NCBI GenBank assembly: GCA_947455725.1 | Contig: CANGPL010000023.1 | Coordinates: 1-37,550, forward strand | From: Hyphomicrobiales bacterium | Lineage (GTDB): Bacteria; Pseudomonadota; Alphaproteobacteria; Rhizobiales; Beijerinckiaceae | Length of the DNA stretch: 37,550 nucleotides | Direction: 5' to 3' | Part shown: positions 17,311 to 26,405 of the stretch, piece by piece | How the letters are laid out: each line of letters opens with the position of its first letter | How positions within the stretch are numbered: the first letter of the stretch is position 1 | Made by a program: the position numbers and the translations under genes | The notes under the pieces: generated by a model | The model's database searches: none | Told to the model about the DNA's origin: nothing | The model's input: the letters and a program-made list of their open reading frames with translations, nothing else

Positions 17311-18234
17311 TTACGATAAACTGCCTAATATGACAGGCATCGACACCATTGCCGCCAAGGTTTGGAGTACCAGAATCTCGGCCATAAGCACGGCATTTCC
17401 GCCGAGCTGTTTGGCAAGAATATAAGACGCACTGGCGGTCGGGACAGACATACAGAGGAGCGTCACCGCGAGCGGCGTGCCCGAAAGACTAAAAAGTGAT
17501 GCGAATAGGCTCGCGATAATAGGCATCGCCACGAGCTTCGCAAGCCCGGGGAGTAGGTGCGACCAAGTCGGGCGGCGAAGGGCTGTCAATTCAAGTCCAC
17601 CACCGGCTGCTAACAGCCCCGCGGCAAGGGAAATCTGCCCGATCATATTGAGCGGCGATAGAATAAAGCTTGGAATGTACGCCATGATCGGACGCAACGC
17701 CAAGCCAATCAGGCAGGACCAAATAAACGGGTTCTTGATGAGCGTCTGAACAAAAGCCAGTGGTGTGGGCCGGTTAGCGGCGGCGTAACGTGCAATAACC
17801 CCGACGGCTAACACGTTAAGTAAGGGAATCATTGCCGCAATGGCCACGGCGCAGAGTGCGGCACCCTGTTTGCCATAGAGACTCGAGGCCATGGCAAAGG
17901 CCACGAAGGAATTCCAGCGAATCGAACCTTGAAACACCGAGCTAAAGGACGCGCCGTCCATACCCAGCCATCGGGCGAGTAGAGGCCTCATCAATAATAA
18001 CCCGATAGCGATGGTTAGGAGCGATAGAACCAGCGTGGCGCCGACGGCTAAAAAGGGCGTCGAGGCCAAATCCGCCGTTGCCATAGTCGTCGTCAACATG
18101 GCCGGGAAGAGCACAAAATAGGTAATGCGCTCAAAGCCACGCCAATCTTCTCGAACAATGACGCCCGTCCCCCTGAGCGCGGCGCCGATGGCGATGACCA
18201 GAAATACCGTTAAAAGATTGGGGAGCGCCGACAT
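17311..18234 (-). CDS. AEC family transporter (auxin efflux carrier-like permease)
   Basis: A 307-residue inner-membrane permease with about ten hydrophobic helices in two halves. The family features are visible: a first helix starting LPNLLTVFLVIAIG, a conserved polar break RITYFVLFPAMLTTTM near residues 36-51, and a second half with SCIGLALRPI-like and LCMSVPTASASYILAKQLG segments. Bacterial members carry malate, malonate or other small organic acids, often by proton-coupled transport; the substrate here is unknown. It starts 15 bases after the ruvX stop on the same strand, so co-transcription with ruvX is likely although functionally unrelated. Confidence 0.87.
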   Translation of the reverse strand: MSALPNLLTVFLVIAIGAALRGTGVIVREDWRGFERITYFVLFPAMLTTTMATADLASTPFLAVGATLVLSLLTIAIGLLLMRPLLARWLGMDGASFSSVFQGSIRWNSFVAFAMASSLYGKQGAALCAVAIAAMIPLLNVLAVGVIARYAAANRPTPLAFVQTLIKNPFIWSCLIGLALRPIMAYIPSFILSPLNMIGQISLAAGLLAAGGGLELTALRRPTWSHLLPGLAKLVAMPIIASLFASLFSLSGTPLAVTLLCMSVPTASASYILAKQLGGNAVLMAEILVLQTLAAMVSMPVILGSLS

Positions 18235-18249
18235 ATTAGGATGACATAC

Positions 18250-18732
18250 TCAAAACGCGGATGTCGATCCATTAACGCGGTCAATAAAAGATTGCAAAAT
18301 ATAGGCAGCCGCCAGCTTGTCGACCACTTCAGCCCGGCGCGATCGCGAGGCGTCGGCGTCAATCAGCGTTCGTGTTACGGCAGCGGTCGATAGGCGCTCG
18401 TCTTGAAACAGGACCGGGAGTGGCGACAGCGCCGATAAATTCCGCACAAAGGCTCTGGTGGCTTGAGCGCGCGGTCCTTCGCTGCCGTCCATATTAAGAG
18501 GAAGGCCGATCACCAGCGCCGCTACACCATGCTTTTCAGCCAAGGCAAGTAAAGCCGTAGCATCAATCTTGAATTTGACCCGCCGAATCGTTTCAAGCGG
18601 TGTTGCGATCCGGCGCTCGACATCGGACAGTGCTAGCCCGATGGTTTTCGTGCCCAAATCCAGCCCCATAAGGCGCGAGCCGCGGGGCAAAGCGAGGTTG
18701 AAGGCGGCATCGGAGCGGTTTTTCTCATCCAT
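18250..18732 (-). CDS. ruvX: Putative Holliday junction resolvase RuvX/YqgF (pre-16S rRNA nuclease)
   Basis: A 160-residue RNase H-like nuclease. The three acidic residues of the family are present: the Asp in [16 protein letters not shown] (about residue 25), the Glu in FQDERLST (about residue 115) and the Asp in [11 protein letters not shown] (about residue 142). E. coli YqgF acts in maturation of the 16S rRNA 5' end; other members cleave Holliday junctions. The N-terminal extension of about 15 residues is longer than in E. coli, and a later start is possible. The gene is divergent from gatC across a 126-base promoter region. Confidence 0.92.
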   Translation of the reverse strand: MDEKNRSDAAFNLALPRGSRLMGLDLGTKTIGLALSDVERRIATPLETIRRVKFKIDATALLALAEKHGVAALVIGLPLNMDGSEGPRAQATRAFVRNLSALSPLPVLFQDERLSTAAVTRTLIDADASRSRRAEVVDKLAAAYILQSFIDRVNGSTSAF

Positions 18733-18858
18733 AGTGTCGGGTTAGCATGTCTGAAGGCGCGATACCAAGCCGAAACGCCCTTATCCTCCATTGCGGCGCT
18801 TCCCGCGCCGGTGCTATAGGCGGCAGATACGAATCCTGACCCTTGCTCTGGAGTTGCC

Positions 18859-19146
18859 ATGTCTGTCGATCAGGCTACCGTCCGGCGAATTGCGCGATTG
18901 GCGCGTATCGCCGTCACCGATGAGGAAGTTCCGCATCTGATGGGCGAACTAAACGCGATGCTATCCTTTGTTGAGCAACTCAGCGAAGTTGATGTCACGG
19001 GCGTCGAACCCATGACCTCCGTCACGCCAATGGCAATGAAAAAGCGGGTCGATCAGGTGAGCGATGGCGGCTATCCCGAAACGGTTACCGGCAACGCACC
19101 CATGACGGAAGATCACTATTTCCTTGTTCCTAAAGTCGTCGAATAG
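18859..19146 (+). CDS. gatC: Asp-tRNA(Asn)/Glu-tRNA(Gln) amidotransferase subunit C
   Basis: A 95-residue GatC, the small scaffold subunit that wraps GatA and GatB. The family signature is clear: [17 protein letters not shown] at residues 8-24, the [22 protein letters not shown] segment near residues 31-52, and the C-terminal [10 protein letters not shown]. The start ATG follows a GGAG site. It leads directly into gatA, 12 bases downstream. The complex makes Gln-tRNA(Gln) or Asn-tRNA(Asn) by amidating mischarged Glu or Asp, needed where the matching synthetase is absent. Confidence 0.96.
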   Translation: MSVDQATVRRIARLARIAVTDEEVPHLMGELNAMLSFVEQLSEVDVTGVEPMTSVTPMAMKKRVDQVSDGGYPETVTGNAPMTEDHYFLVPKVVE

Positions 19147-19158
19147 GCAGGCGTCACC

Positions 19159-20679
19159 ATGACCGATCTCACCCATATGACCCTTGCCGATGCGCGCGAT
19201 GCGTTGAAAGCCAAAACAATTTCCGCCGCGGAGCTAACTGAAGCCCATATTGCGGCTGTCGAAGCGGCGCGCCCGCTTGGTGCCTATGTGCTCGAAACGG
19301 CCGACCAAGCCCGAGTAATGGCAAAAGCCTCTGATGAAAAAATTGCCAAAGGTCATGCCGGACCGCTCGAAGGCATCCCGCTCGGCATTAAAGATCTTTA
19401 CGCGACCAAGGGCGTCCGCACGACGGCTTGCTCGAAGATCTTAGAAAATTTCGTACCGCAATATGAATCAACCGTCTCGAGCCAGCTCTGGCGCGATGGT
19501 GCGGTGATGCTCGGCAAATTGTCGAATGATGAATTCGCCATGGGCTCCTCCAATGAAACCTCAGCCTTCGGTCCCGTTGCTTCCCCTTGGACGCCACCCA
19601 ATTGGTCGACCGAAAAAGCCAAGGCTGCTTTGGCAAGCGATAAAAAAGGCTTGCTGGTTCCAGGCGGTTCATCGGGCGGTTCTGCATCTGCGGTAGCGGC
19701 GGGGCTTTGCCTCGGTGCCACGGCAACCGATACGGGTGGATCCATTCGCCAGCCTGCTGCTTTTACGGGTACGGTCGGAATAAAGCCAACCTATGGCCGT
19801 TGCTCGCGCTGGGGCATCGTCGCGTTTGCTTCATCGCTTGATCAAGCAGGTCCGATTGCACGCACGGTTCGCGATACCGCCATTATGCTTCGCTCAATGG
19901 CCGGACATGATCCGAAAGATACAACATCGGTTGATCGTGAAGTGCCTGACTATGAAGCGGCGATTGGTCGTTCGGTTAAGGGTATGAAAATCGGCATTCC
20001 AAAAGAATACCGCGTCGACGGTATGTCGGCTGAAATTGACGCGCTCTGGACAAAGGGCGCCAATATGTTACGTGCTGCAGGAGCCGAGATCGTTGAAATC
20101 TCGCTGCCGCACACAAAATACGCTCTGCCTGCGTATTATATTGTTGCCCCCGCCGAAGCGTCATCGAACCTCGCACGCTATGACGGTGTTCGCTATGGTC
20201 TGCGCGTTCCGGGCAAAGACATCACCGATATGTATGAGAAGACGCGTGCAGCTGGCTTCGGTCCCGAAGTACGCCGTCGTATCATGATCGGCACCTATGT
20301 GCTCTCAGCTGGTTATTACGATGCCTATTATGTGCGCGCGCAACAAATCCGGACGCTGATCAAGCAAGATTTTGAAAAGGCTTATGCGGCAGGTGTTGAT
20401 GCAGTTCTGACCCCAGCAACCCCATCGCCTGCCTTCGGAATTGGCGAGAAGGGCGGCGCTGATCCCGTCGAGATGTATTTGAACGACGTGTTCACAGTAA
20501 CCGTAAACATGGCGGGGCTTCCCGGCTTAGCGGTTCCCGCAGGTCTATCGGCTGACGGTCTACCTCTGGGCTTGCAGCTCATTGGCCGCCCCTTTGACGA
20601 AGAGACGTTATTCTCACTTGGTGAGGTTATCGAACAAGCAGCAGGTCGCACGAAGCTTCCAGAAGCTTGGTGGGCCTAA
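19159..20679 (+). CDS. gatA: Asp-tRNA(Asn)/Glu-tRNA(Gln) amidotransferase subunit A
   Basis: A 506-residue amidase-signature enzyme that releases ammonia from glutamine for the GatB site. The Ser-cisSer-Lys triad is present: Lys78 in [10 protein letters not shown], Ser171 in [15 protein letters not shown] and Ser195 in [11 protein letters not shown] 15-residue or so insertion ([17 protein letters not shown], about residues 148-164) before the Gly/Ser-rich motif makes the protein slightly longer than typical. It follows gatC by 12 bases and its stop TAA overlaps the start of a small membrane protein gene by one base. Confidence 0.96.
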   Translation: MTDLTHMTLADARDALKAKTISAAELTEAHIAAVEAARPLGAYVLETADQARVMAKASDEKIAKGHAGPLEGIPLGIKDLYATKGVRTTACSKILENFVPQYESTVSSQLWRDGAVMLGKLSNDEFAMGSSNETSAFGPVASPWTPPNWSTEKAKAALASDKKGLLVPGGSSGGSASAVAAGLCLGATATDTGGSIRQPAAFTGTVGIKPTYGRCSRWGIVAFASSLDQAGPIARTVRDTAIMLRSMAGHDPKDTTSVDREVPDYEAAIGRSVKGMKIGIPKEYRVDGMSAEIDALWTKGANMLRAAGAEIVEISLPHTKYALPAYYIVAPAEASSNLARYDGVRYGLRVPGKDITDMYEKTRAAGFGPEVRRRIMIGTYVLSAGYYDAYYVRAQQIRTLIKQDFEKAYAAGVDAVLTPATPSPAFGIGEKGGADPVEMYLNDVFTVTVNMAGLPGLAVPAGLSADGLPLGLQLIGRPFDEETLFSLGEVIEQAAGRTKLPEAWWA

Positions 20680-21023
20680 TGCCACTTTATGAAGCGCTAT
20701 ATGAAGGGTTAAAGCCCTTCACATGGCTTATCCTTGAAGCCATTTTCGATCCGTTTGTCATCGGAATCGGATTATTGATGGGCTGGAAGGCCAATCAATT
20801 CGGCAAGCTGATTTTAGCCGGTCTTGCCGCGGGCCTTGCTGGCACGGCGGTTACCTTCATTCTGCGCCTATTGGATATTTCGTGGTTTGAAGGCGGCTAT
20901 ATGTTTGGAGGCGCGCATGCCCTATTCCGTATCCTTGCCGGATATGGTTGGAGCGTGTTGGGCTATATCGCCGCGCGTCTCAAAGTTCGACGTGCCGATA
21001 AATCTCGCTCATCGCTAGGCTGA
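20679..21023 (+). CDS. Small membrane protein, unknown function
   Basis: A 114-residue protein with about three hydrophobic segments: PFTWLILEAIFDPFVIGIGLLMGW (roughly residues 13-36), the AGLAAGLAGTAVTFILRLL region, and a helix in HALFRILAGYGWSVLGYIA. The C-terminus is basic (LKVRRADKSR). Its ATG overlaps the gatA stop (TAATG), so it is translated with gatA. I do not recognise a family. Its last 44 bases overlap the opposing Uma2 gene. It is probably an inner-membrane protein carried as a passenger in the gat operon. Confidence 0.75.
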   Translation: MPLYEALYEGLKPFTWLILEAIFDPFVIGIGLLMGWKANQFGKLILAGLAAGLAGTAVTFILRLLDISWFEGGYMFGGAHALFRILAGYGWSVLGYIAARLKVRRADKSRSSLG

Positions 21024-21540
21024 GGTTTAACGGCGCAATTGAAATCGATGCATCGAGAGTTTCGATGACGTCCGGCTTTTCCGGAAACCCGTCTTCGCCT
21101 TTGATCCACGCCCATACGCATGTCTGATCTTGCGCGACAATGAGATAGGTCTGCAACGAAGGCAAAGCGAGATACTCGATTTGTTTGGGACCAAAATAGT
21201 CAGACGTGGTTGATGGCGACAGAACTTCAATGATCGCAACCGCTTCATCTGTTCGACGATCGCGCGCGGAACGGTTTGAGGGCGTAATCAAAATATCAGC
21301 AAGGCGCAGGGTATCCTCGCCAGTCTGTAAAGCGAAATCGCCGGCTGCGACGTGAAATATGTCGCGATTAATTGATGTTAGTACGAGAGCGAGCAAATTA
21401 GTCGTAATTTTCGAATGGTTCCAAGACGTCTGGTTCATCATCACGGGGCGGCCTCGCACAAGCTCATAGCGCCCGGATTGCCGTTCGGCCCAGGCTTCAA
21501 ACGCTTCGATACTCATACGGGGTAACACAGGACGGTTCAT
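20980..21540 (-). CDS. Uma2 family endonuclease-fold protein (DUF820)
   Basis: A 186-residue protein with the Uma2 fold, related to PD-(D/E)XK nucleases. Typical features are MSIEAFEAWAE near the N-terminus, YELVRGRPVMM near residues 25-35, LRLADILIT with the candidate catalytic Asp, and AVAIIEVLSPST with Glu followed by the usual LSPST motif. The Lys usually found further on may be the Lys of FGPKQIEYL. Its biological role is unknown across the family; copies are often scattered and lineage-specific. It starts after a GAGG site and lies on the opposite strand between gatA and gatB, so it looks like an insertion into the gat cluster. Confidence 0.88.
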   Translation of the reverse strand: MNRPVLPRMSIEAFEAWAERQSGRYELVRGRPVMMNQTSWNHSKITTNLLALVLTSINRDIFHVAAGDFALQTGEDTLRLADILITPSNRSARDRRTDEAVAIIEVLSPSTTSDYFGPKQIEYLALPSLQTYLIVAQDQTCVWAWIKGEDGFPEKPDVIETLDASISIAPLNLSLAMSEIYRHVEL

Positions 21541-21687
21541 GGCAGAGCCTCATTGCGAGCGGCCAAGGTCACATCGGATTCAAGCGTAGAACAGTACTAA
21601 ACGCCTGTAAAGTAAGGATAGGCCTTGACCGGACAGGGTCGGCCAAGCAAAACAGGGGTCGATTCCGGACATTGAGAGGCTAAAGCC

Positions 21688-23175
21688 ATGAATGCGATTG
21701 TGGACACCAGAACGCTTGATCCAAAAAAGCTCATTAAGGGCGCGACTGGCGATTGGGAGGTGATTATTGGCCTCGAAATCCACGCCCAAGTGACCTCGCA
21801 GGCCAAGCTTTTCTCCGGCGCGTCCGCCGAATATGGCGGCGAGCCAAATGCCCATGTCTCGCTTGTTGATGCGGCCATGCCCGGCATGCTGCCAGTCATC
21901 AATGAGGAATGTGTTGCCCAAGCCATTCGTACCGGGTTGGGTTTGAAGGCGCAGATCAATCTCCGCTCGGTGTTCGACCGGAAAAATTATTTCTATCCCG
22001 ATCTGCCGCAAGGCTACCAGATTAGCCAGTATAAAAGCCCGATCGTTGGCGAGGGCCAAGTGATCGTCGATCTACCCGAAAGCGGCGGTCAAATTACCGT
22101 TGGCATCGAGCGACTGCATTTGGAACAGGACGCGGGCAAATCACTCCATGACCAATCGCCCTCCATGAGCTTTGTTGATCTCAACCGCTCCGGCGTGGCT
22201 TTGATGGAAATTGTATCAAAGCCCGACATGCGCTCCTCAGAGGAAGCACGTGCCTATGTCACCAAGCTGCGCACGATTTTGCGTTATCTTGGCACATGCG
22301 ACGGCAATATGGATGAAGGCTCGCTGCGCGCCGACGTGAACGTATCCGTGCGTCGTCCGGGTGAGGGCTTTGGCACGCGGTGCGAAATCAAAAACGTAAA
22401 TTCCATTCGCTTCATGGGGCAGGCGATTGAATATGAAGCCCGTCGCCAGATTGGTATTCTGGAAGACGGTGGAAAAATTGATCAAGAGACTCGTCTTTAT
22501 GATGCGGCCAAGGGTGAAACGCGCTCCATGCGCTCGAAAGAAGAGGCGCATGATTATCGCTATTTCCCAGACCCCGATTTGCTTCCGCTTGAATTCACGC
22601 AAGACTATGTGAACGAACTCGCAAGCCACTTGCCTGAATTACCCGACGACAAGAAAGCTCGCTTCATCAAGGAATATGGCCTAACCGCTTATGATGCAGG
22701 CGTGTTGATCGCCGAGCGTGATCAAGCCGATTATTTCGAAGCGGTCGCCAAAGGTCGCGACGGCAAGATCGCTGCGAACTGGGTGATCAATGAGCTGTTC
22801 GGCCGTTTGAACAAAGAGGGCAAAGATGTTTCGACATCGCCGGTTTCAGCGGACCAACTCGGCGCGATTGTTGATCTGATTACCGAGAATGTAATCTCCG
22901 GCAAATTGGCCAAAGACCTTTTCGAAATCATCTGGACCGAAGGTGGTGATCCACGCCAAGTCGTTGAAGCGCGTGGCATGAAGCAAGTAACCGATACGGG
23001 TGCGATTGAAAAAGCCATCGATGCCGTGATTGCCGCCAATGCGGATAAGGTCGCTCAGGCGCAAGCCAAGCCGACCATGATTGGCTGGTTCGTGGGGCAG
23101 GTCATGAAAGAAACAGGCGGCAAAGCCAATCCGCAAGCGGTGAATGATCTCTTGAAGGCCAAGCTCGGGATTTAA
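21688..23175 (+). CDS. gatB: Asp-tRNA(Asn)/Glu-tRNA(Gln) amidotransferase subunit B
   Basis: A 495-residue GatB, the kinase/transamidase subunit that activates Glu- or Asp-tRNA with ATP and uses ammonia from GatA. The hallmark [12 protein letters not shown] near residues 23-34 is followed by [34 protein letters not shown] and the [10 protein letters not shown] segment. The C-terminal YqeY-like tail ends [17 protein letters not shown]. It has a GAGAGG site 8 bases before the ATG. It is separated from gatC-gatA by a small membrane gene and the opposing Uma2 gene, so it probably has its own promoter in 21,541-21,687. It overlaps the convergent DedA gene by 4 bases. Confidence 0.97.
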   Translation: MNAIVDTRTLDPKKLIKGATGDWEVIIGLEIHAQVTSQAKLFSGASAEYGGEPNAHVSLVDAAMPGMLPVINEECVAQAIRTGLGLKAQINLRSVFDRKNYFYPDLPQGYQISQYKSPIVGEGQVIVDLPESGGQITVGIERLHLEQDAGKSLHDQSPSMSFVDLNRSGVALMEIVSKPDMRSSEEARAYVTKLRTILRYLGTCDGNMDEGSLRADVNVSVRRPGEGFGTRCEIKNVNSIRFMGQAIEYEARRQIGILEDGGKIDQETRLYDAAKGETRSMRSKEEAHDYRYFPDPDLLPLEFTQDYVNELASHLPELPDDKKARFIKEYGLTAYDAGVLIAERDQADYFEAVAKGRDGKIAANWVINELFGRLNKEGKDVSTSPVSADQLGAIVDLITENVISGKLAKDLFEIIWTEGGDPRQVVEARGMKQVTDTGAIEKAIDAVIAANADKVAQAQAKPTMIGWFVGQVMKETGGKANPQAVNDLLKAKLGI

Positions 23176-23696
23176 TTCAACCAGTTGCTAATAAAATCCG
23201 CCCCGAATGCGCCGGGGGCCAATGTCACGCCTGCCCAGAGAAGGCCGGAGCTGGTATTGGCCAATTGGAAGGTCATAATGGGCATCATGGTCGCACCGGC
23301 CACCAGCGGCATGAAGGCCCGCAAGGGTCCGATAAACCGGCCACCAAACACAGCGACGACGCCATATCGTTTAAAGCTTCCATGCGCCCGCTCGATGAGA
23401 TGAGGATAGCGGTTGATCGGCCAGAGTTTTTCAATTTTCTCGTGGTAATGCAGTCCAAACCAATAGGATACCCAGTCCCCGAGAATGGCACCTAAGGCGG
23501 TGGCAAACCACAGCCGCCAAAATTCGAGATCTGCGACGCCAATCAACGCCCCGACGCCCCATAAAATGACCGTTGCGGGTATGAGGAGCGAAACAAAGGC
23601 CAAAGACTCAGCAAAAGCCAGCGCGAAGACCAAAACGACAGCCCATTGCTGATGGGTCTTAATGATGTCCAGTAGTGCATCGGCGGAGAGGATCAT
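23172..23696 (-). CDS. DedA family membrane protein
   Basis: A 174-residue inner-membrane protein of the DedA/SNARE-associated family. It has the conserved hydrophobic start [22 protein letters not shown], the GALIG-x-FW pattern, [13 protein letters not shown] with the family acidic residue, and [23 protein letters not shown] with the conserved Arg. Members act as lipid flippases (undecaprenyl phosphate or phosphatidylethanolamine) or support envelope and membrane-potential homeostasis. This copy lacks long extensions, so it is a minimal member. It is convergent with gatB and divergent from the glutathione transferase gene. Confidence 0.9.
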   Translation of the reverse strand: MILSADALLDIIKTHQQWAVVLVFALAFAESLAFVSLLIPATVILWGVGALIGVADLEFWRLWFATALGAILGDWVSYWFGLHYHEKIEKLWPINRYPHLIERAHGSFKRYGVVAVFGGRFIGPLRAFMPLVAGATMMPIMTFQLANTSSGLLWAGVTLAPGAFGADFISNWLN

Positions 23697-23777
23697 TGTT
23701 TTGACACTTACTTTCGAGCAAGAGAGTTTGTAATGGTGCTGTCACACGCCATGGATAACGATAAGCAAGGAGAAATT

Positions 23778-24422
23778 ATGACCGCGCGCTACACCCTTCA
23801 CGGATTTTTTATGTCCGGCCCTACCTATAAAGTTGGTCTTATGCTGACACTGTGCGGCGAGGCATTTGATTATGTCAGCGTCAATCTGCGCGAAGGCCAG
23901 CACAAGACGCCGGAATTTTTGGCCCTCAACCGTTATGGGCAGGTACCGGCATTGGTCGATACATCCAATGGCCGCGCGCTTTGTCAGTCGGGCGCTATTC
24001 TCGACTATCTCGCCGATAAAACGGGACAGTTCGGCGGCGCGACACTCGATGATCGGCTTCGGGCGCGTGAATGGTTATTCTGGGGTTGGGATCGGTTGGA
24101 CGCTCCAATCTATCGCTTGCGCGGCTGGAAGCGTGGTTTCCGTCAATTCGACGCCTCGCAAGTCGCAATGTATGAGGCAGAGCGTAAAGCAGCGCTCGAT
24201 GTATTGGAGCAATGGTTCGCTTCGGGCCATAATTGGCTTGCAGGCGAGCAGCCAACGATTGCCGATATCGATCTCTTCGGCGTCGTTGTCTATGCGGATG
24301 AAAGCGGCGATGATCTAAGCGCGTTCCCTGCCATTCGCGGCTGGATGGATCGTGTCGCCGCGCTACCCAATTTTGCGCCGCCTGCAACACTACTTCCGCC
24401 TGAATCGCGGAAGGCTGGATGA
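23778..24422 (+). CDS. Glutathione S-transferase family protein
   Basis: A 214-residue cytosolic GST. The N-terminal thioredoxin-like domain (YTLHGFFMSGPTYKVGLML) has a Ser in the usual catalytic position (Ser13 in SGPT), cis-Pro in GQVPALVD and the E/QSGAILDYLA glutathione-binding motif. The helical domain ends with the PTIADIDLFG N-capping motif. The substrate is unknown. The frame is open to 23733, but the ATG at 23778 follows a strong AAGGAG site. Its stop overlaps the start of an acetyltransferase by 4 bases (ATGA). Confidence 0.9.
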   Translation: MTARYTLHGFFMSGPTYKVGLMLTLCGEAFDYVSVNLREGQHKTPEFLALNRYGQVPALVDTSNGRALCQSGAILDYLADKTGQFGGATLDDRLRAREWLFWGWDRLDAPIYRLRGWKRGFRQFDASQVAMYEAERKAALDVLEQWFASGHNWLAGEQPTIADIDLFGVVVYADESGDDLSAFPAIRGWMDRVAALPNFAPPATLLPPESRKAG

Positions 24423-24880
24423 GCGACGACATCCTATTCCGTCATGCGGTGAAGGCGGATTTGCCGGCCATCATCGCGCTTCATGAAGCCGATGAAATGG
24501 GTGGCCATGGCGACGCGTGGACACCCGAATTACAACCGGTTTATGAGGCCGCTTTTGATGAGCTGATCGCTGATCCGCGTGAGCGGGTCTTCGTCGCCGA
24601 GCAACACGGCGCCGTCATCGGTAGCATGATTGCGACGCTACTGGTCGAGCTTACAGGGCGAGGCAAGCCGCATGTCGTGTTTCGTTCCATCCAAGTGGCC
24701 TCGAGCCACCGCAGCCTCGGTATTGGTGCAGCGATGATGGCATTTGCCGAGAATGATGCACGCGCGCGAGATGCGGTTGTTGCAGAGCTGACATCCAATA
24801 TTAAACGTAAGGATGCGCATCGCTTTTATGATCGGTTGGGTTATGCTCAATCTCACTTAGGCTTTAAAAAGAAGCTCTGA
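24419..24880 (+). CDS. GNAT family N-acetyltransferase
   Basis: A 153-residue single-domain GNAT. The acetyl-CoA loop is visible as the IQVASSHRSLGIGAAMMAFAE stretch near residues 98-117 (the R-x-x-G-x-G/A pattern), preceded by a hydrophobic beta strand (VFVAEQHGAVIGSMIA). The C-terminal LTSNIKRKDAHRFYDRLGY is the usual last helix and strand. The substrate cannot be predicted. Translation is coupled to the upstream GST by an ATGA overlap, and a second GST follows 27 bases after its stop, suggesting a three-gene operon, perhaps for detoxification. Confidence 0.9.
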   Translation: MSDDILFRHAVKADLPAIIALHEADEMGGHGDAWTPELQPVYEAAFDELIADPRERVFVAEQHGAVIGSMIATLLVELTGRGKPHVVFRSIQVASSHRSLGIGAAMMAFAENDARARDAVVAELTSNIKRKDAHRFYDRLGYAQSHLGFKKKL

Positions 24881-24907
24881 ATTTCAGCGGTAAACGAGGA
24901 GAAAAAA

Positions 24908-25618
24908 ATGTCTGAGAGCCAAAAAAATGCCATTGATCTCTATTACTGGCCAACACCAAATGGTCAAAAAATCTCGATCATGCTGGAAGAATGCGCCCTG
25001 CCGTATAATCTCCACATCGTAAACATCGGCAAGGGTGATCAGTTCAAGCCCGAATTCTTGGCCATTTCGCCCAATAACCGGATCCCGGCGATCGTTGATC
25101 CAAAGGGTCCCGATGGTCAGCCGATTTCGATTTTCGAGTCGGGTGCCATTTTGCAATATCTTGGCCGTAAGACGGGGCTGTTTTATCCAACCGAGGAGCG
25201 CAAGCGCGTCGCAGTTGAAGAATGGCTTTTCTGGCAAGTGGGCGGATTAGGTCCGATGTCAGGCCAGGCCAACCATTTCCGCATCTATGCGCCAGAAAAA
25301 GTCGAATATGGCATCAACCGCTACACCAATGAGGTCAACCGGCTTTACGGTGTCATGGATCGCCAATTGGCTAAGCATGAATATCTTGCTGGCGAATATT
25401 CCATTGCTGATATGGCGTCGGTTGGCTGGGTTAAGGGGCATGAGCGTCTCGGCCAGAAGCTCGAAGAATTTCCAAATTTAAAGCGTTGGTACGAAGCGCT
25501 TTTGGCCCGTCCAGCCGTTATGCGCGGTCTAGAGGCGGGTGCCGATGCGCCCAATAAATATAATTTGGCCACCGATAAGGACGCTCAGGCGATCCTCTTT
25601 GGTCAAAAAGCACGATAA
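24908..25618 (+). CDS. Glutathione S-transferase, YfcG-type disulfide-bond oxidoreductase
   Basis: A 236-residue GST of the YfcG/Ure2-like group. Characteristic features are LYYWPTPNGQKISIMLEE near the N-terminus, NIGKGDQFKPEFLAISPNNR, IPAIVDPKGPDG and the ISIFESGAILQYLG glutathione site. YfcG-type proteins of E. coli reduce disulfides with glutathione rather than acting mainly as transferases, using a Thr near the TPNG motif. The C-terminal domain has YSIADMASVGWVKG. A good AGGAG site precedes the ATG. It is the last gene of the GST-GNAT-GST group. Confidence 0.92.
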   Translation: MSESQKNAIDLYYWPTPNGQKISIMLEECALPYNLHIVNIGKGDQFKPEFLAISPNNRIPAIVDPKGPDGQPISIFESGAILQYLGRKTGLFYPTEERKRVAVEEWLFWQVGGLGPMSGQANHFRIYAPEKVEYGINRYTNEVNRLYGVMDRQLAKHEYLAGEYSIADMASVGWVKGHERLGQKLEEFPNLKRWYEALLARPAVMRGLEAGADAPNKYNLATDKDAQAILFGQKAR

Positions 25619-25631
25619 TTCGCTTAAAAAT

Positions 25632-25665
25632 AAAAAAATCCCCGGCGAGAAACTCAGCCGGGGAT
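25632..25665 (-). terminator. Terminator, best oriented for the minus-strand methyltransferase operon
   Basis: A perfect 9-bp stem (ATCCCCGGC with GCCGGGGAT) and a 10-base loop. On the minus strand it is followed by seven T residues, the pattern of a rho-independent terminator. It lies between the convergent GST and methyltransferase genes. On the plus strand it has the A-tract before the stem and no T-tract after, so it would work less well for the GST, although the hairpin may protect both transcripts. Confidence 0.82.
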
Positions 25666-25780
25666 CAAAGTCACAGATGGGAGGAAATTGGACGAAATCC
25701 AAAGTCCAATTGCACCTACGAGCTGCTTAACGAACAGATCACACATGAAACAGGTGTTTTTTTGTGATGATGCAATTCAA

Positions 25781-26389
25781 TTAAGTCATGCTGTAAAACG
25801 ACAGCCGATTTTTAGTGTCGCGCCAAAGTGTCTGAAACCCGCTATTTTTTAGAACTTCTCGATCAATATCAAAGGCATAGGCGATGATCGAGCCATGCCG
25901 TTTGAAGTGTTGTAGATTGACGGAAATGAACCGTGACAGTGCAACGGCGTCGAACGGATTAAACAGAAAAACGAGCGTAGGCCCATCGGGCAGGAAATAG
26001 GTTTGGGCATCGGCTTGTACGAATTCAATATTCGCAGTGTTGCCCATCTGGTTCCGGTTATCGCGTGCGATGGCAATCAGAGATGATGAGATTTCAACGC
26101 CGATCACGCGGCGAAAGGCACCCGCTCTCGCCATATAAAGACAGGCTTTACCTTTACCGCAGCCCATATCAACGAAATTGCGGAACGGGATGCCGGTAGA
26201 CTTCGCACTTTTCAAAATGCGGTTGAGATAGCGCACGGGAATAGGTTGATAAAACGTACCCCGCGATGTGGCGGCCAGTTCGTCCGAGGCAATCGCTGAC
26301 ACGGGCAATATGCCCTCGACATCGACACCATGCCATTTTTGAAAAAATCGATCACGCCAATCTGGATCGTAATATTTTTCAGTCTCCAT
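25781..26389 (-). CDS. Class I SAM-dependent methyltransferase
   Basis: A 202-residue protein with the Rossmann-like methyltransferase fold. Motif I is FVDMGCGKGK (residues 72-81), the acidic end of strand 2 is GVEIS, and NIEFVQADA follows with the usual Asp. VFLFNPFDAVAL corresponds to motif IV, with NPF where NPPY would be found in many N-methyltransferases. The N-terminal 65 residues are a family-specific cap (YYDPDWRDRFFQKWHG). The substrate is unknown. It starts 16 bases after the P1 peptidase stop on the same strand and ends before a strong terminator, so it closes an M20 / P1 / methyltransferase operon. Confidence 0.88.
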   Translation of the reverse strand: METEKYYDPDWRDRFFQKWHGVDVEGILPVSAIASDELAATSRGTFYQPIPVRYLNRILKSAKSTGIPFRNFVDMGCGKGKACLYMARAGAFRRVIGVEISSSLIAIARDNRNQMGNTANIEFVQADAQTYFLPDGPTLVFLFNPFDAVALSRFISVNLQHFKRHGSIIAYAFDIDREVLKNSGFQTLWRDTKNRLSFYSMT

Positions 26390-26405
26390 ACTGGTCGCTA
26401 CTCAC

